Part shown: piece after piece, positions 1 to 6,238 of the stretch
Layout: every line of letters begins with the position of its first letter
Position numbering within the stretch: the stretch's first letter is position 1
DNA from: Nanobdellota archaeon
GTDB lineage: Archaea > Nanobdellota > Nanobdellia > SCGC-AAA011-G17 > GW2011-AR17
NCBI GenBank assembly: GCA_030018575.1
Contig: JASEIA010000024.1
Span: 1 to 17,173 of the forward strand
Length of the DNA: 17,173 nucleotides
Reading direction: 5' to 3'
Made by a program: the position numbers and the translations under genes
Notes under the pieces: model-generated
Told to the model about the DNA's origin: nothing
Seen by the model: only the letters and a program-made list of their open reading frames with translations
Databases searched by the model: none

Positions 1-65
1 CGGTCAATACACGATACGCTCCGCGTTGTTGTCCCATTGAGAAAGAAACTTCCTTTTCCTTAGCC

Positions 66-103
66 CGTAGTGAGCGAAGCGAACGGAGAGTCGCGAGGGG
101 TCG
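66..103. repeat. GC-rich short palindromic motif abutting the rpiB stop
   Basis: This GC-rich block lies in AT-rich surroundings and ends directly against the rpiB stop codon (minus-strand TAG at 106-104). It holds GAGCGAAGCGAAC between CCGT and ACGG arms, plus a GCGA/TCGC mini-hairpin. Related TTCGCT/AGCGAA-type motifs occur inside the gene at 7381-8466 and near 10970. It could be a dispersed REP-like element or a 3'-end structure of the rpiB transcript. Bases 1-65 hold nothing I recognise. Confidence 0.4.
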
Positions 104-568
104 CTACTTTTTCATATATTTCTTCTCGATTTCTTTAATTTTGCTAATTCTACGAATATGTTTTTCTTTTGGTGTAAATGGTGTCTCTAGCCAAATTTTA
201 ACCATCTTTTTAGCAAGTTCTGGTTTTACAGTTTTTTCACCAAAACATAGCACATTTACATTTCCATGTTCTTTTGCCATTTTTGCTGAAGTTTCATCCC
301 AACAAACAGCCGCATGAATTCCAGGAATTTTATTAGCAACTCTATCCATTCCTTGTCCTGAACCACAAATTAAAATTCCTCTACCACTTGTTTCCAGAAC
401 TTTTTCACAAACTTTCACTGCATAATCTGGATAATCATCGTTGAAATCATATTCATAAGGTCCTAAATCTTCAACTTCATAATTTTCTTCGGTTAAGACT
501 TTCTTTATTTCTTCTTTTAATTCAAATCCTGCATGATCACTTCCTATGTAAATTTTTTCTTTTATCAT
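104..568 (-). CDS. rpiB: Ribose-5-phosphate isomerase B (RpiB/LacAB family)
   Basis: Interconverts ribose 5-phosphate and ribulose 5-phosphate in the cytoplasmic pentose phosphate pathway. The 154-residue length fits the family. Visible signatures are the N-terminal SDHAG motif (Asp11, His12), YPDYA (46-50), the ICGSGQG loop with the expected catalytic Cys69, an HGNVN segment near 101, and the C-terminal HIRRI phosphate-binding region (His137, Arg139, Arg140). The ATG at 568 is about 28 nt from a TATA-like AGATATAAAA (601-592), which fits a very short leader. The gene is clearly more AT-rich than its neighbours and is bracketed by GC-rich motifs at 66-103 and 574-589. Most archaea use the unrelated RpiA, so an RpiB here suggests acquisition. 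Function is confident; transfer is inference. Confidence 0.93.
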   Translation of the reverse strand: MIKEKIYIGSDHAGFELKEEIKKVLTEENYEVEDLGPYEYDFNDDYPDYAVKVCEKVLETSGRGILICGSGQGMDRVANKIPGIHAAVCWDETSAKMAKEHGNVNVLCFGEKTVKPELAKKMVKIWLETPFTPKEKHIRRISKIKEIEKKYMKK

Positions 569-573
569 ATTTC

Positions 574-589
574 ATGCCGGCAGGCGGGC
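574..589. repeat. GC-rich palindromic motif upstream of rpiB
   Basis: The block TGCCGGCAGGCGGGC lies between the rpiB start (568) and its putative TATA box (601-592). It contains GCCGGC and partly repeats itself. With the block at 66-103 it frames the AT-rich rpiB gene. It may be a fragment of a dispersed element. Confidence 0.35.
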
Positions 590-591
590 TT

Positions 592-601
592 TTTATATCT
601 T
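592..601 (-). promoter_or_regulatory. TATA box for rpiB
   Basis: Minus-strand AGATATAAAA is centred about 28 nt upstream of the rpiB ATG. It overlaps the stop codon of the upstream peptidase gene (595-593), so rpiB probably has its own start site within that gene's tail. Confidence 0.45.
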
Positions 602-1648
602 ATACTTCCCTTTCTCCATTACCAGCTTTCCATCCACGTAAACATCCGGCTTCAATATAACCATATCCAGGTGCTTCGGGCAAGTCCACTCCGCGCCTGT
701 ATCAATAGGATAAGGATATCCAAAAGCCAGGTGGAATGAGGGGTATTTCTCGTCCTGCAGGAGATTGCCTATGATTCTTTCCAGGCAGATATTCGTGCCC
801 AATGCAACCTCCCCGACTCTTGAAGAGTTTTCAGCCCCATTGAACAGGTAATTGAATATGTCCTCCTGCAAATCATGGTTGCAGGAATAAAAACCTTCCT
901 TTTTTGCATACCCTTTTTCAATCCACAAAACCAAAGGCGTTTTAGTGATTACACCGTATTTTGCGTCATACACATCCCCAAGCACTCCGTCAACAGCAAG
1001 AACGCCGTTAACATCTTCAGGGCAGGTAAACACTTCTCCCTCAGGATAATTGCCATCCTTGATTTCCGGCTTTATAACCCCATTGCAGTTTGCCCACCTG
1101 TACCTGCCGCAAATTATTTCCAAGTCAGTGCCTAATTCTGTTGTAACATTGATTTTCTTGCAACTTTTTACCAAGCCATAAACCTTGTCTGTAAACTCAG
1201 CAACCCTGCCAAAATCAACATTCAATCCCATCTCAATCGCTTCCCTGTTAATCCCTGCCATTGAGGTAAAACGAACCTTGTAATCCTTGATTGCGTCAAA
1301 AAACCGGCGCCTGAAATGCTCTGTCTCGCCTTCAACCTCTGTTGCGCAAAGAACGCCTGCGTCAGCAGTGCTCAATGCTTCCAATATAATATCCGGGCAC
1401 TTCAGCGGCCTTTTGCCATAGCTGTCAAGAAAGAAGATTTTGGCATAAACTTTCAATTCAACGCAAGCGCTTATCAAGGCATCTGAAAAGAACTTGTTTT
1501 TATAATCCGAAATAGCAACAAACACATCCCCTTCTTTCAGCTTGTAGCCGTTCTTAAGCACGTTAAGCGCGGCCTTCTGGACAAGATCCATAAAATGGTA
1601 TGATGGAAGCAGAGTATAAAAATCTATCTTACTATTTTTCCAAAACAA
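593..1648 (-). CDS. M29-family (AmpS/AmpT-like) aminopeptidase
   Basis: A probable metal-dependent aminopeptidase acting on peptides in the cytoplasm. The 351 residues show the M29 pattern: a TTELGTDLEI strand (169-178), NYPEGEVFTCPE (200-211), VGEVALGTN (278-286), HLAFG (306-310) and KHLDMV (325-330). By family analogy Glu205, Glu280, His306, His326 and Asp328 are the metal ligands, and all are present. The chosen start is TTG at 1648, inside the upstream cysteine-peptidase gene (17-bp overlap); an in-frame ATG at 1590 would give a protein 19 residues shorter. The overlap implies cotranscription and translational coupling of two peptide-hydrolysing genes. The NicX-type ring-cleaving dioxygenases share this fold, so peptidase activity is likely but not certain. 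Confidence 0.8.
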   Translation of the reverse strand: MFWKNSKIDFYTLLPSYHFMDLVQKAALNVLKNGYKLKEGDVFVAISDYKNKFFSDALISACVELKVYAKIFFLDSYGKRPLKCPDIILEALSTADAGVLCATEVEGETEHFRRRFFDAIKDYKVRFTSMAGINREAIEMGLNVDFGRVAEFTDKVYGLVKSCKKINVTTELGTDLEIICGRYRWANCNGVIKPEIKDGNYPEGEVFTCPEDVNGVLAVDGVLGDVYDAKYGVITKTPLVLWIEKGYAKKEGFYSCNHDLQEDIFNYLFNGAENSSRVGEVALGTNICLERIIGNLLQDEKYPSFHLAFGYPYPIDTGAEWTCPKHLDMVILKPDVYVDGKLVMEKGKYKI

Positions 1649-2096
1649 CTATTCTTCTTAGAAACAAGTCATCTTTTGATTTCATGCAGGCGCCTTCAAA
1701 GCCAAACCAAACCCTATCAAAATGCCCCAACGGCAGCTTTCTGATTTTGCCTATAAACGGGTCTGCCAGATAAATATTTTCCCTGTCTATGCCTACTGCA
1801 ACAGAGAAATGCGCCTCATCCTCCAAAAACCATTCAACAATCACTGGCATTTTCTTTTCAAGCACATAATGCCTTATATCATTAAGGGAAGAATTGTCTT
1901 TTATGAAACCTTCAAGCCCGTATTTTTTTGCGGCTTTTACTATATCTTCTGAATGAATGCCGTCAGCAGGGTTCCATTTAAGCTCTTTCGCAAGCTGCTT
2001 CTCTGTCCTTTCTATTCCGTAATACCCAAGAAACATCTTAAACACGCCCGACCCGCAGTGCATTGGGCTTGACTTGAACGGCTTTATCTTGAGCAT
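1632..2096 (-). CDS. C39-like papain-fold cysteine peptidase
   Basis: A small (154 aa) soluble protein resembling a stand-alone C39-like peptidase domain. The expected catalytic residues are visible: Cys14 in MHCGSG following a short N-terminus, His96 in HFSVAVGI and Asp112 in LADPF. The segment between carries the typical helical insert (KELKWNPADGIHSEDIV). No signal peptide or membrane segment is seen, and no ABC transporter is adjacent, so it is not the processing domain of a bacteriocin exporter. A TATA-like element near 2113-2127 lies about 25 nt upstream of the ATG at 2096. The M29-type aminopeptidase gene overlaps its 3' end, suggesting joint peptide turnover. The substrate is unknown. 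Confidence 0.72.
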   Translation of the reverse strand: MLKIKPFKSSPMHCGSGVFKMFLGYYGIERTEKQLAKELKWNPADGIHSEDIVKAAKKYGLEGFIKDNSSLNDIRHYVLEKKMPVIVEWFLEDEAHFSVAVGIDRENIYLADPFIGKIRKLPLGHFDRVWFGFEGACMKSKDDLFLRRIVVLEK

Positions 2097-2163
2097 ATGA
2101 GAATTAAGCGCAGTTTATTTAATAAATGTTCCTTAATTGCCCCTAAAAATTCAAATAGCATAG

Positions 2164-2172
2164 CTTTATATA
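2164..2172 (+). promoter_or_regulatory. TATA box for the CxxC zinc protein gene
   Basis: CTTTATATA is a strong archaeal box A. It predicts a transcription start near 2192, which is where the left arm of the 5' leader hairpin begins. The leader would be about 65 nt, unusually long here, where most genes appear leaderless. Confidence 0.6.
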
Positions 2173-2191
2173 CTACCCCTTATACAATTTA

Positions 2192-2241
2192 TCTTAGTAT
2201 ACGCAAAGTCTACTTCTAGTACGGCTCGAGTATAACTAAGA
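2192..2241 (+). promoter_or_regulatory. 5' leader stem-loop ahead of the CxxC zinc protein
   Basis: TCTTAGTATA (2192-2201) is complementary to TATAACTAAGA (2231-2241), giving a 10-bp stem with one bulged A and a 29-nt loop. It ends 4 nt before a GGAGG ribosome binding site (2246-2250), itself 8 nt before the ATG at 2259. Its position between the predicted start site and the ribosome binding site fits a translation- or stability-controlling element. No known riboswitch class is recognised. Confidence 0.45.
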
Positions 2242-2258
2242 ACACGGAGGAAACCAAA

Positions 2259-2432
2259 ATGGGATTCGGAGAGCGAAGAGGATTCGGAGAGCGAAGAGGA
2301 TTTGGCGGCCCGAGAGAAATGCACAAAGCTGTCTGCTCTGAATGCGGCAAGGAATGCGAAGTTCCTTTTAAGCCCACAGAAGGCAAGCCGGTTTACTGCA
2401 GAGACTGCTTCCAGAAGAGAAAGAAGTTCTGA
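2259..2432 (+). CDS. CxxC-x17-CxxC zinc-binding protein, 57 aa
   Basis: A small basic protein of the CxxC-x17-CxxC type (TIGR04272). Cys26-x2-Cys29 and Cys47-x2-Cys50 are separated by exactly 17 residues and should bind one zinc ion; an extra Cys33 is present. The core includes the hallmark VPFKPTEGKPVYCRDC. The N-terminus is two exact copies of GFGERR plus a partial third, encoded by a perfect 18-bp tandem repeat, giving an Arg/Gly-rich tail likely to touch nucleic acid. The start is fixed by GGAGG at 2246-2250. It has its own promoter and a structured leader, suggesting strong and regulated expression. The family has no established molecular function; an RNA-related role is inference. Confidence 0.85.
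   Translation: MGFGERRGFGERRGFGGPREMHKAVCSECGKECEVPFKPTEGKPVYCRDCFQKRKKF
2262..2297 (+). repeat. Perfect 18-bp tandem duplication within the zinc-protein gene
   Basis: Two adjacent identical 18-bp units (2262-2279 and 2280-2297) encode GFGERR twice. A third, degenerate unit begins at 2298. In-frame repeat expansion could change the length of the basic tail between strains. Confidence 0.85.
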
Positions 2433-2473
2433 TAACAGCAGGCTTACAGCAAATTAAAGCATAAAACATCTTT

Positions 2474-2737
2474 TTATTTTTTCACTATTTCTTTTGACGG
2501 GACTTCAAATTCCAGTGTATTCGGGGAATGCGCCTCAAGTATTCCTACAATTGAGTTATCAGGATTTTCTGAATAAAGCAGAACTCTTGCAAGCCCTTCA
2601 ATGCCGTTTATCGGCGTTACATCCTTTTTCAGGACAAAGCACCAGTTTCTTGCGCTTGCCCGCGCAGTATTGAAAGAAATAAGGTATTCATCAGGGTCAT
2701 TCCAGGGCGCATAAGTGCATTTCAGGTAGTAAGGCAT
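2474..2737 (-). CDS. Hypothetical protein, 87 aa
   Basis: Not recognised. The protein is soluble and predicted mixed alpha/beta, with two Cys (7 and 33), aromatic N-terminal strands (YYLKCTYAPWNDPDEYLISF) and a proline/glutamate-containing C-terminus. No catalytic motif is visible. Its ATG follows the stop of the upstream 76-aa gene after a single base (TAA-A-ATG) and has no separate ribosome binding site, so it should be translated by coupling as the last gene of a four-gene operon. It ends convergent with the zinc-protein gene, with a T-rich run at 2470-2480 between them. Confidence 0.65.
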   Translation of the reverse strand: MPYYLKCTYAPWNDPDEYLISFNTARASARNWCFVLKKDVTPINGIEGLARVLLYSENPDNSIVGILEAHSPNTLEFEVPSKEIVKK

Positions 2738-2738
2738 T

Positions 2739-2969
2739 TTAGATGAGGCTATAGCTTTTTATGTTATCATACTGGATTTCCTTAATATGAGAATGCAAAA
2801 GAGGCGAGGGAAAATGAGGCAGTGTTTCTATCTTCACATAATCATCTCCAAGCTCAAGTATCCTGCCTTCAACATAAACTTTCGCCCCTAATGCCTTGGC
2901 TATTGGATTTTTTTCAGGATCCAGCTCCAAAAGCACGCGCTTGCCAATGTCCTCCTTTTTGAATTTCAT
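2739..2969 (-). CDS. Hypothetical small beta-rich protein, 76 aa
   Basis: Not recognised. It has alternating hydrophobic strands (KRVLLELD, AKVYVEGRILELGDDYVKIET, IKEIQYDNIKSYSLI), as in small SH3/Sm-like barrels, but no family motif that I can name. A strong ribosome binding site AAGGAGGT (minus strand, 2980-2973) precedes the ATG at 2969. It is the third gene of the operon, 32 nt after the 36-codon ORF and 1 nt before the 87-aa gene. The barrel fold is inference from strand pattern only. Confidence 0.7.
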   Translation of the reverse strand: MKFKKEDIGKRVLLELDPEKNPIAKALGAKVYVEGRILELGDDYVKIETLPHFPSPLLHSHIKEIQYDNIKSYSLI

Positions 2970-3001
2970 TTTACCTCCTTAAATACAGGCAAGAAAGCTA
3001 T

Positions 3002-3112
3002 TTAACGCTTTCCATACAGGCACGGCCTCCACGGAACCCTTGGCTCAATAAAGCCAGAGCCGAACACGCAATAGTAAGGCTCCTTCTCAACAATCTGCCA
3101 GACTGCCTCCAT
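3002..3112 (-). CDS. Possible 36-aa protein coupled by TAATG
   Basis: This is a short ORF starting MEAVWQIVEKEPYYCVF. Its ATG (3112-3110) shares one base with the TAA stop of the upstream gene (3114-3112), the classic TAATG coupling arrangement. It reads GSGFIEP then RVPWRPCLYGKR to a TAA at 3004-3002, and carries two Cys and several aromatic residues. The same-operon gene at 2739-2969 starts 32 nt later with its own ribosome binding site. No family is recognised. It could instead be a remnant of a longer C-terminus of the preceding protein; the tight junction and protein-like composition favour a real gene. Confidence 0.5.
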   Translation of the reverse strand: MEAVWQIVEKEPYYCVFGSGFIEPRVPWRPCLYGKR

Positions 3113-3432
3113 TACTGCCTTTTATCTTCCCTCAAGTCCTGCCCGACTATTGACACAAACTTCTCAACTTTTGCCTCATCAGCCAGGGCTTCTATCCCCT
3201 TCACCTGCTTTAGCCTGACACGCGAAGCGGGATATGTATTGTAATACGGCCTGTCTGTTTCATAAAACTCAAGTTTTGCCCCGAATTTCAGCAGCACAGC
3301 AGCCTGAAACGGCGTGAAAGTGTAGTACTTATTTCCGCCTATATGCGCCACATAAAACCTGCCAAATTCAAGCAGGCGTATCACTTCATTGCAAAGCTCG
3401 TTTCCTTGTCTTACCTTTGTCAGCAAAGTCAT
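3112..3432 (-). CDS. Hypothetical protein, 106 aa, first gene of small-protein operon
   Basis: Not recognised. It is a soluble protein beginning MTLLTKVRQGNEL, with a central aromatic strand region (GRFYVAHIGGNKYYTFTPFQ, then LEFYETDRPYYNTYP) and a basic end. The start at 3432 is chosen because GGAG (3444-3441) lies 8 nt upstream of that ATG; earlier in-frame ATGs at 3438 and 3459 are too close to or ahead of it. A TATA box (TTTATATAAG near 3486-3477) supports transcription beginning near 3455. It leads a compact operon with the 36-, 76- and 87-aa ORFs. No enzyme signature or membrane segment is visible. Confidence 0.65.
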   Translation of the reverse strand: MTLLTKVRQGNELCNEVIRLLEFGRFYVAHIGGNKYYTFTPFQAAVLLKFGAKLEFYETDRPYYNTYPASRVRLKQVKGIEALADEAKVEKFVSIVGQDLREDKRQ

Positions 3433-3500
3433 TTTCATTTCTCCTGCGCCTAAGCGCATATAGAAGATATGTATTCTTATATAAATAATCTTTTGACAAT

Positions 3501-3520
3501 ATTATTCTTATCGGAATAAT
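3501..3520. promoter_or_regulatory. Inverted repeat between divergent genes
   Basis: ATTATTC (3501-3507) and GAATAAT (3514-3520) form a perfect 7-bp inverted repeat with a 6-nt spacer. A third half-site GAATAAT occurs at 3527-3533. It lies between the leftward small-protein operon promoter and the rightward gene at 3599, where an operator would be expected. Factor unknown. Confidence 0.35.
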
Positions 3521-3598
3521 TGAAAGGAATAATAATGCGCTGAAAACAGGAAGAAGACAAGAGCAATGCTTATATTCCAAGCCGCCTTTTATCTGCTT

Positions 3599-4165
3599 AT
3601 GAAAATCAGAATGCTTGACGGGAACAAAACAAGAAACACGATAAGCCCGGACTTTGGGATTGTTGACACGCCTGAGAAAAGCCCTTACGTGCCTAAAGGC
3701 GAAGTGTGGTTTGACAGGGCATACAGGAAAGAGTACAGGCATTTCATGAAAATGCATAAGCTGGAATCATCGCTTATGAAAAGAGGGGTTAAATTCTCAA
3801 AAGTAAAGGAAATTATAAGGAAAACATTCGTGAAAAAAACAAAGAATATCCCTGAATTTACGATAAGGGCAGAAAGAAAAAGCGGTTTTCTTGTCAGGAT
3901 TGTGAAAGGCCCCATTGTAAGGCTATACATCGACCCAAAGTTCCTCCTGGGCGGACACGGCTATGTCTACGGCTATATCCCTAAAAATGAAATCTGGCTT
4001 GACAATACCCAGGGGAAAAAAGAGATGAAATACACGCTGGTGCATGAGCTGCATGAGCTGAAGCTGATAAAAAAGGGGATGGATTATGACTCAGCCCACG
4101 ACTTCGCGCTGGCTGCGGAGAAATACGAGAGAAGAAAAGACGGCGCTGTTTACCTTGACGACTAG
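3599..4165 (+). CDS. Internally duplicated HELHE-motif protein, 188 aa
   Basis: A soluble protein with two related segments. Residues about 30-75 (YVPKGEVWFDRAYRKEYRHF, then HKLESSLMKRG) align with about 126-175 (YIPKNEIWLDN, then YTLVHELHELKLIKKGMDYD). The C-terminal copy carries HELHE (149-153), a possible HExxE metal site, and a downstream SAHDFALAAE helix with another His. In the N-terminal copy the motif is HKLES, so the Glu is lost. The start at 3599 rather than 3566 is preferred because TTATATT at 3570-3576 is 26 nt upstream, giving a leaderless mRNA. It ends tail-to-tail with the amidohydrolase, the stop codons overlapping. A metallopeptidase-like role is only a suggestion. Confidence 0.75.
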   Translation: MKIRMLDGNKTRNTISPDFGIVDTPEKSPYVPKGEVWFDRAYRKEYRHFMKMHKLESSLMKRGVKFSKVKEIIRKTFVKKTKNIPEFTIRAERKSGFLVRIVKGPIVRLYIDPKFLLGGHGYVYGYIPKNEIWLDNTQGKKEMKYTLVHELHELKLIKKGMDYDSAHDFALAAEKYERRKDGAVYLDD

Positions 4166-4998
4166 AAATTAAACATTTCCTTTGCGTTTGAATAGAACAC
4201 ATTCTTCCTGAAAGACGAAGGCACGATCTTTTTCATGAACCCGAAATAGTCCTTCATCCTGACAAGGGGCCAGTCAGTGCCGTAGAGGAACTTGTGCGGC
4301 TCGCCGACATATTCCATTGCAAACTGCAGTTCAGAGGCAATTGCAGGCGCGCTTTTAGGCACTCTGTCAACAAAAAATCCTGACAAGTCAGCATAAACAT
4401 TCGGGTTCTTGCTCAAGACAAACGCAGCATCCCTTACCCACGGGTTTCCCAAATGCGCAATGATAATCTTCATCTTCCTGAATTTGACAGCAACCTCGTC
4501 AAGATGCAATGGATGGGCATACTTTGCCAAAGTAATGCCTTCAGGATCATATAGGTCGCCAGTGTGAAACATGACCGGAACATCGTATTTTACTGCAAGA
4601 TTGTAAAACTTGTGGTAAATCGGGTCCTGCGGGTAGAAATGCGTATATCCTGAAAGCACCTTGAACCCCGCAATCTGCCCATTCTTAAGCGCCTCCTCAG
4701 TCAGCCTTAATGCATTCTTTGGAATGCTGTTCGGGTTTATTCCCGGCATCAGGCGAAGCGAGCTTGTGTCTTTCACATATTCAAGCGCATCATACATCCT
4801 GATTGGAGTGGGATATGCAGGGGATTCAATTCCATCGCCTACAGAATCAGCTGTGTTGAAAACACCGCGCTCAACACCTGCCTCTTTCATTTCTGCAAGA
4901 AGCTTTTCTTTTGTGTATTCAGGCTTGTTAAGAAAGAGAACTGACTTTCTGTTCCTGTCCTCGATGTCCAAGTGCAGATGAACGTCAATCACCCTCAT
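4162..4998 (-). CDS. Amidohydrolase family protein (PF04909-type)
   Basis: A TIM-barrel metal-dependent hydrolase or decarboxylase of the amidohydrolase-2 group. Metal-binding landmarks are all present: DVHLHL with His7 and His9, HTGD with His145, AHLGNPW with His182, and YGTDWPL with Asp242. Its 278 residues match the family. The substrate cannot be told from sequence; relatives act on lactones, aromatic acids and other carbonyl compounds. The ATG at 4998 lies about 27 nt from a TATA-like GCTTAAATATT (minus, near 5032-5022), implying a near-leaderless monocistronic transcript. Its stop codon overlaps the stop of the rightward neighbour. The region 4999-5181 upstream holds this promoter and a small hairpin. 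Confidence 0.88.
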   Translation of the reverse strand: MRVIDVHLHLDIEDRNRKSVLFLNKPEYTKEKLLAEMKEAGVERGVFNTADSVGDGIESPAYPTPIRMYDALEYVKDTSSLRLMPGINPNSIPKNALRLTEEALKNGQIAGFKVLSGYTHFYPQDPIYHKFYNLAVKYDVPVMFHTGDLYDPEGITLAKYAHPLHLDEVAVKFRKMKIIIAHLGNPWVRDAAFVLSKNPNVYADLSGFFVDRVPKSAPAIASELQFAMEYVGEPHKFLYGTDWPLVRMKDYFGFMKKIVPSSFRKNVFYSNAKEMFNF

Positions 4999-5134
4999 AA
5001 CCCCTAGTTAGAATAATGCAATATTTAAGCTTAGCGAAAAAGGGCGAAATCGCTTGAAAATGGCTTAAAATTGCAATAAACTCTTAATTTTAACGATTTA
5101 CAAAAGCTAAAAACAATAAGTTTATAAGATGATT

Positions 5135-5159
5135 TCAGGCTGTTACTGCTTTAGCCTGA
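5135..5159. other. 7-bp hairpin downstream of the THUMP gene
   Basis: TCAGGCT (5135-5141) and AGCCTGA (5153-5159) form a perfect 7-bp stem with an 11-nt loop, and AGCCTGA recurs at 5169-5175. It follows the 3' end of the minus-strand operon, but no clear T-run follows, so termination is uncertain. Confidence 0.3.
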
Positions 5160-5181
5160 TTACCTTAAAGCCTGAACAAGC

Positions 5182-6231
5182 TTAAACTTTCTCAAAACTA
5201 AGCAAAGTGTATGAATACTCCCCAATCGTGATTTTCCTTTCTTCAAGCAGCTTAAACCCCTTTGCAAACTCCTTGAATATCTCAGGATGGTGAATTGCCG
5301 CAATGATTATACCCTTTTTCCTCATTATGTATTCTGCCTGGCAAAAGAATTCCTTGTACGCCTTTCCCATCTCCTTTTCATCCTTTACAGAAGGCACCGC
5401 CGTAACAATTTTATCCACTGAATCTTTCTTGAATTTTGTCTCAAGCCAGTCAAGCTCTGTCCTGCTGAACGTGATTTGCTTGTTCACTGACGCTAATTTG
5501 GCGTTTATCTCAGTGCTTCTCACGTTTGGCATCAATGCATCATACGCAAAAACGCTTAATTCAGCCCTTGAGATTTTCTTATCGATACTTGCTATCTTCC
5601 CGTCATTTGAGAAAAAGCCCCTTGGAATATTTGAAGCATACAAGGCTGCCTCTATTGCAATAATCCCGTCCTTGCAGAACGGGTCTAAAAGAGTTTCTGT
5701 TGTTTTCCATTTTGCAATTCTTATCATTGCGTATGCAACGCAGGGGTTTACCGACTGGGCATGCGCCTTTATCCTGTAGTCGCGCTTTTGCAATTCTTTT
5801 CTTGTCAGCTCAATGCTTATGATGCAGCCATTGCCTTCTATGTCTGCATAAATTAATGTGTTGGGATTCTCGAGATTTACCTTGAATTCCTTTGGCGCTG
5901 AGTTTCCAATTAAGACTTCTATCTCACGCGAATCAAATGGATGGTCTCCGCGCCTTGAGCATTTTGCGGCAAAGGTGCCCTTTATCGGGAACTTGATTTT
6001 TTTCAATTCTTTTTCAATATCCTCGCTTGTTTTAAATGTAAATCTGGAAAGCAGCAGGCAAACCTTTGTAAGGCTTCTTGTGATGTAGATTAATTCATTT
6101 ATGCTTTTTTCACTGCACTCAAACAAAAGGCGGCCCGGAAGAATGCTCTTGGCTTTTGCTTTTGTTAATTCCTCAATCTCCTTAATCGCAATATCCTCGA
6201 TGCCGGTTACTGTGTATGCCAGATACTCCAT
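5182..6231 (-). CDS. THUMP-domain RNA methyltransferase homologue with altered catalytic motif
   Basis: It resembles archaeal tRNA guanine-N2 methyltransferases (Trm-G10/Trm14 group). The N-terminal half (about 1-145) matches a THUMP-containing RNA-binding region. KRDYRIKAH (about 149-157) is the usual linker into the Rossmann methyltransferase domain. SAM motif I is DPFCKDGIIAIEAA (about 183-196), where most relatives have DPxCGSGT. Motif IV, normally N/D-PP-Y/F, reads IVTAVPSVKDE (about 275-285), so the catalytic N/D-PP is missing; the following YKEFF helix is intact. The ATG at 6231 is chosen because TGAGG, overlapping the HEPN stop, serves as its ribosome binding site. It is third in the nucleotidyltransferase-HEPN operon. 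It may bind RNA and SAM without normal catalysis. Confidence 0.82.
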   Translation of the reverse strand: MEYLAYTVTGIEDIAIKEIEELTKAKAKSILPGRLLFECSEKSINELIYITRSLTKVCLLLSRFTFKTSEDIEKELKKIKFPIKGTFAAKCSRRGDHPFDSREIEVLIGNSAPKEFKVNLENPNTLIYADIEGNGCIISIELTRKELQKRDYRIKAHAQSVNPCVAYAMIRIAKWKTTETLLDPFCKDGIIAIEAALYASNIPRGFFSNDGKIASIDKKISRAELSVFAYDALMPNVRSTEINAKLASVNKQITFSRTELDWLETKFKKDSVDKIVTAVPSVKDEKEMGKAYKEFFCQAEYIMRKKGIIIAAIHHPEIFKEFAKGFKLLEERKITIGEYSYTLLSFEKV

Positions 6232-6238
6232 CAAAGCC

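Noticed and set aside
4043..4060. HELHE as a classical HExxH zinc-protease motif
   Set aside because: The second His is one residue too early for HExxH; the motif fits HExxE at best, so a metalloprotease call is not supported.
5115..5175. Possible box C/D guide RNA (AGATGAT and CCTGAT near a hairpin)
   Set aside because: The C-like sequence does not match RUGAUGA, no C'/D' pair is present, and the spacing does not suit a guide; only the simple 7-bp hairpin was kept.
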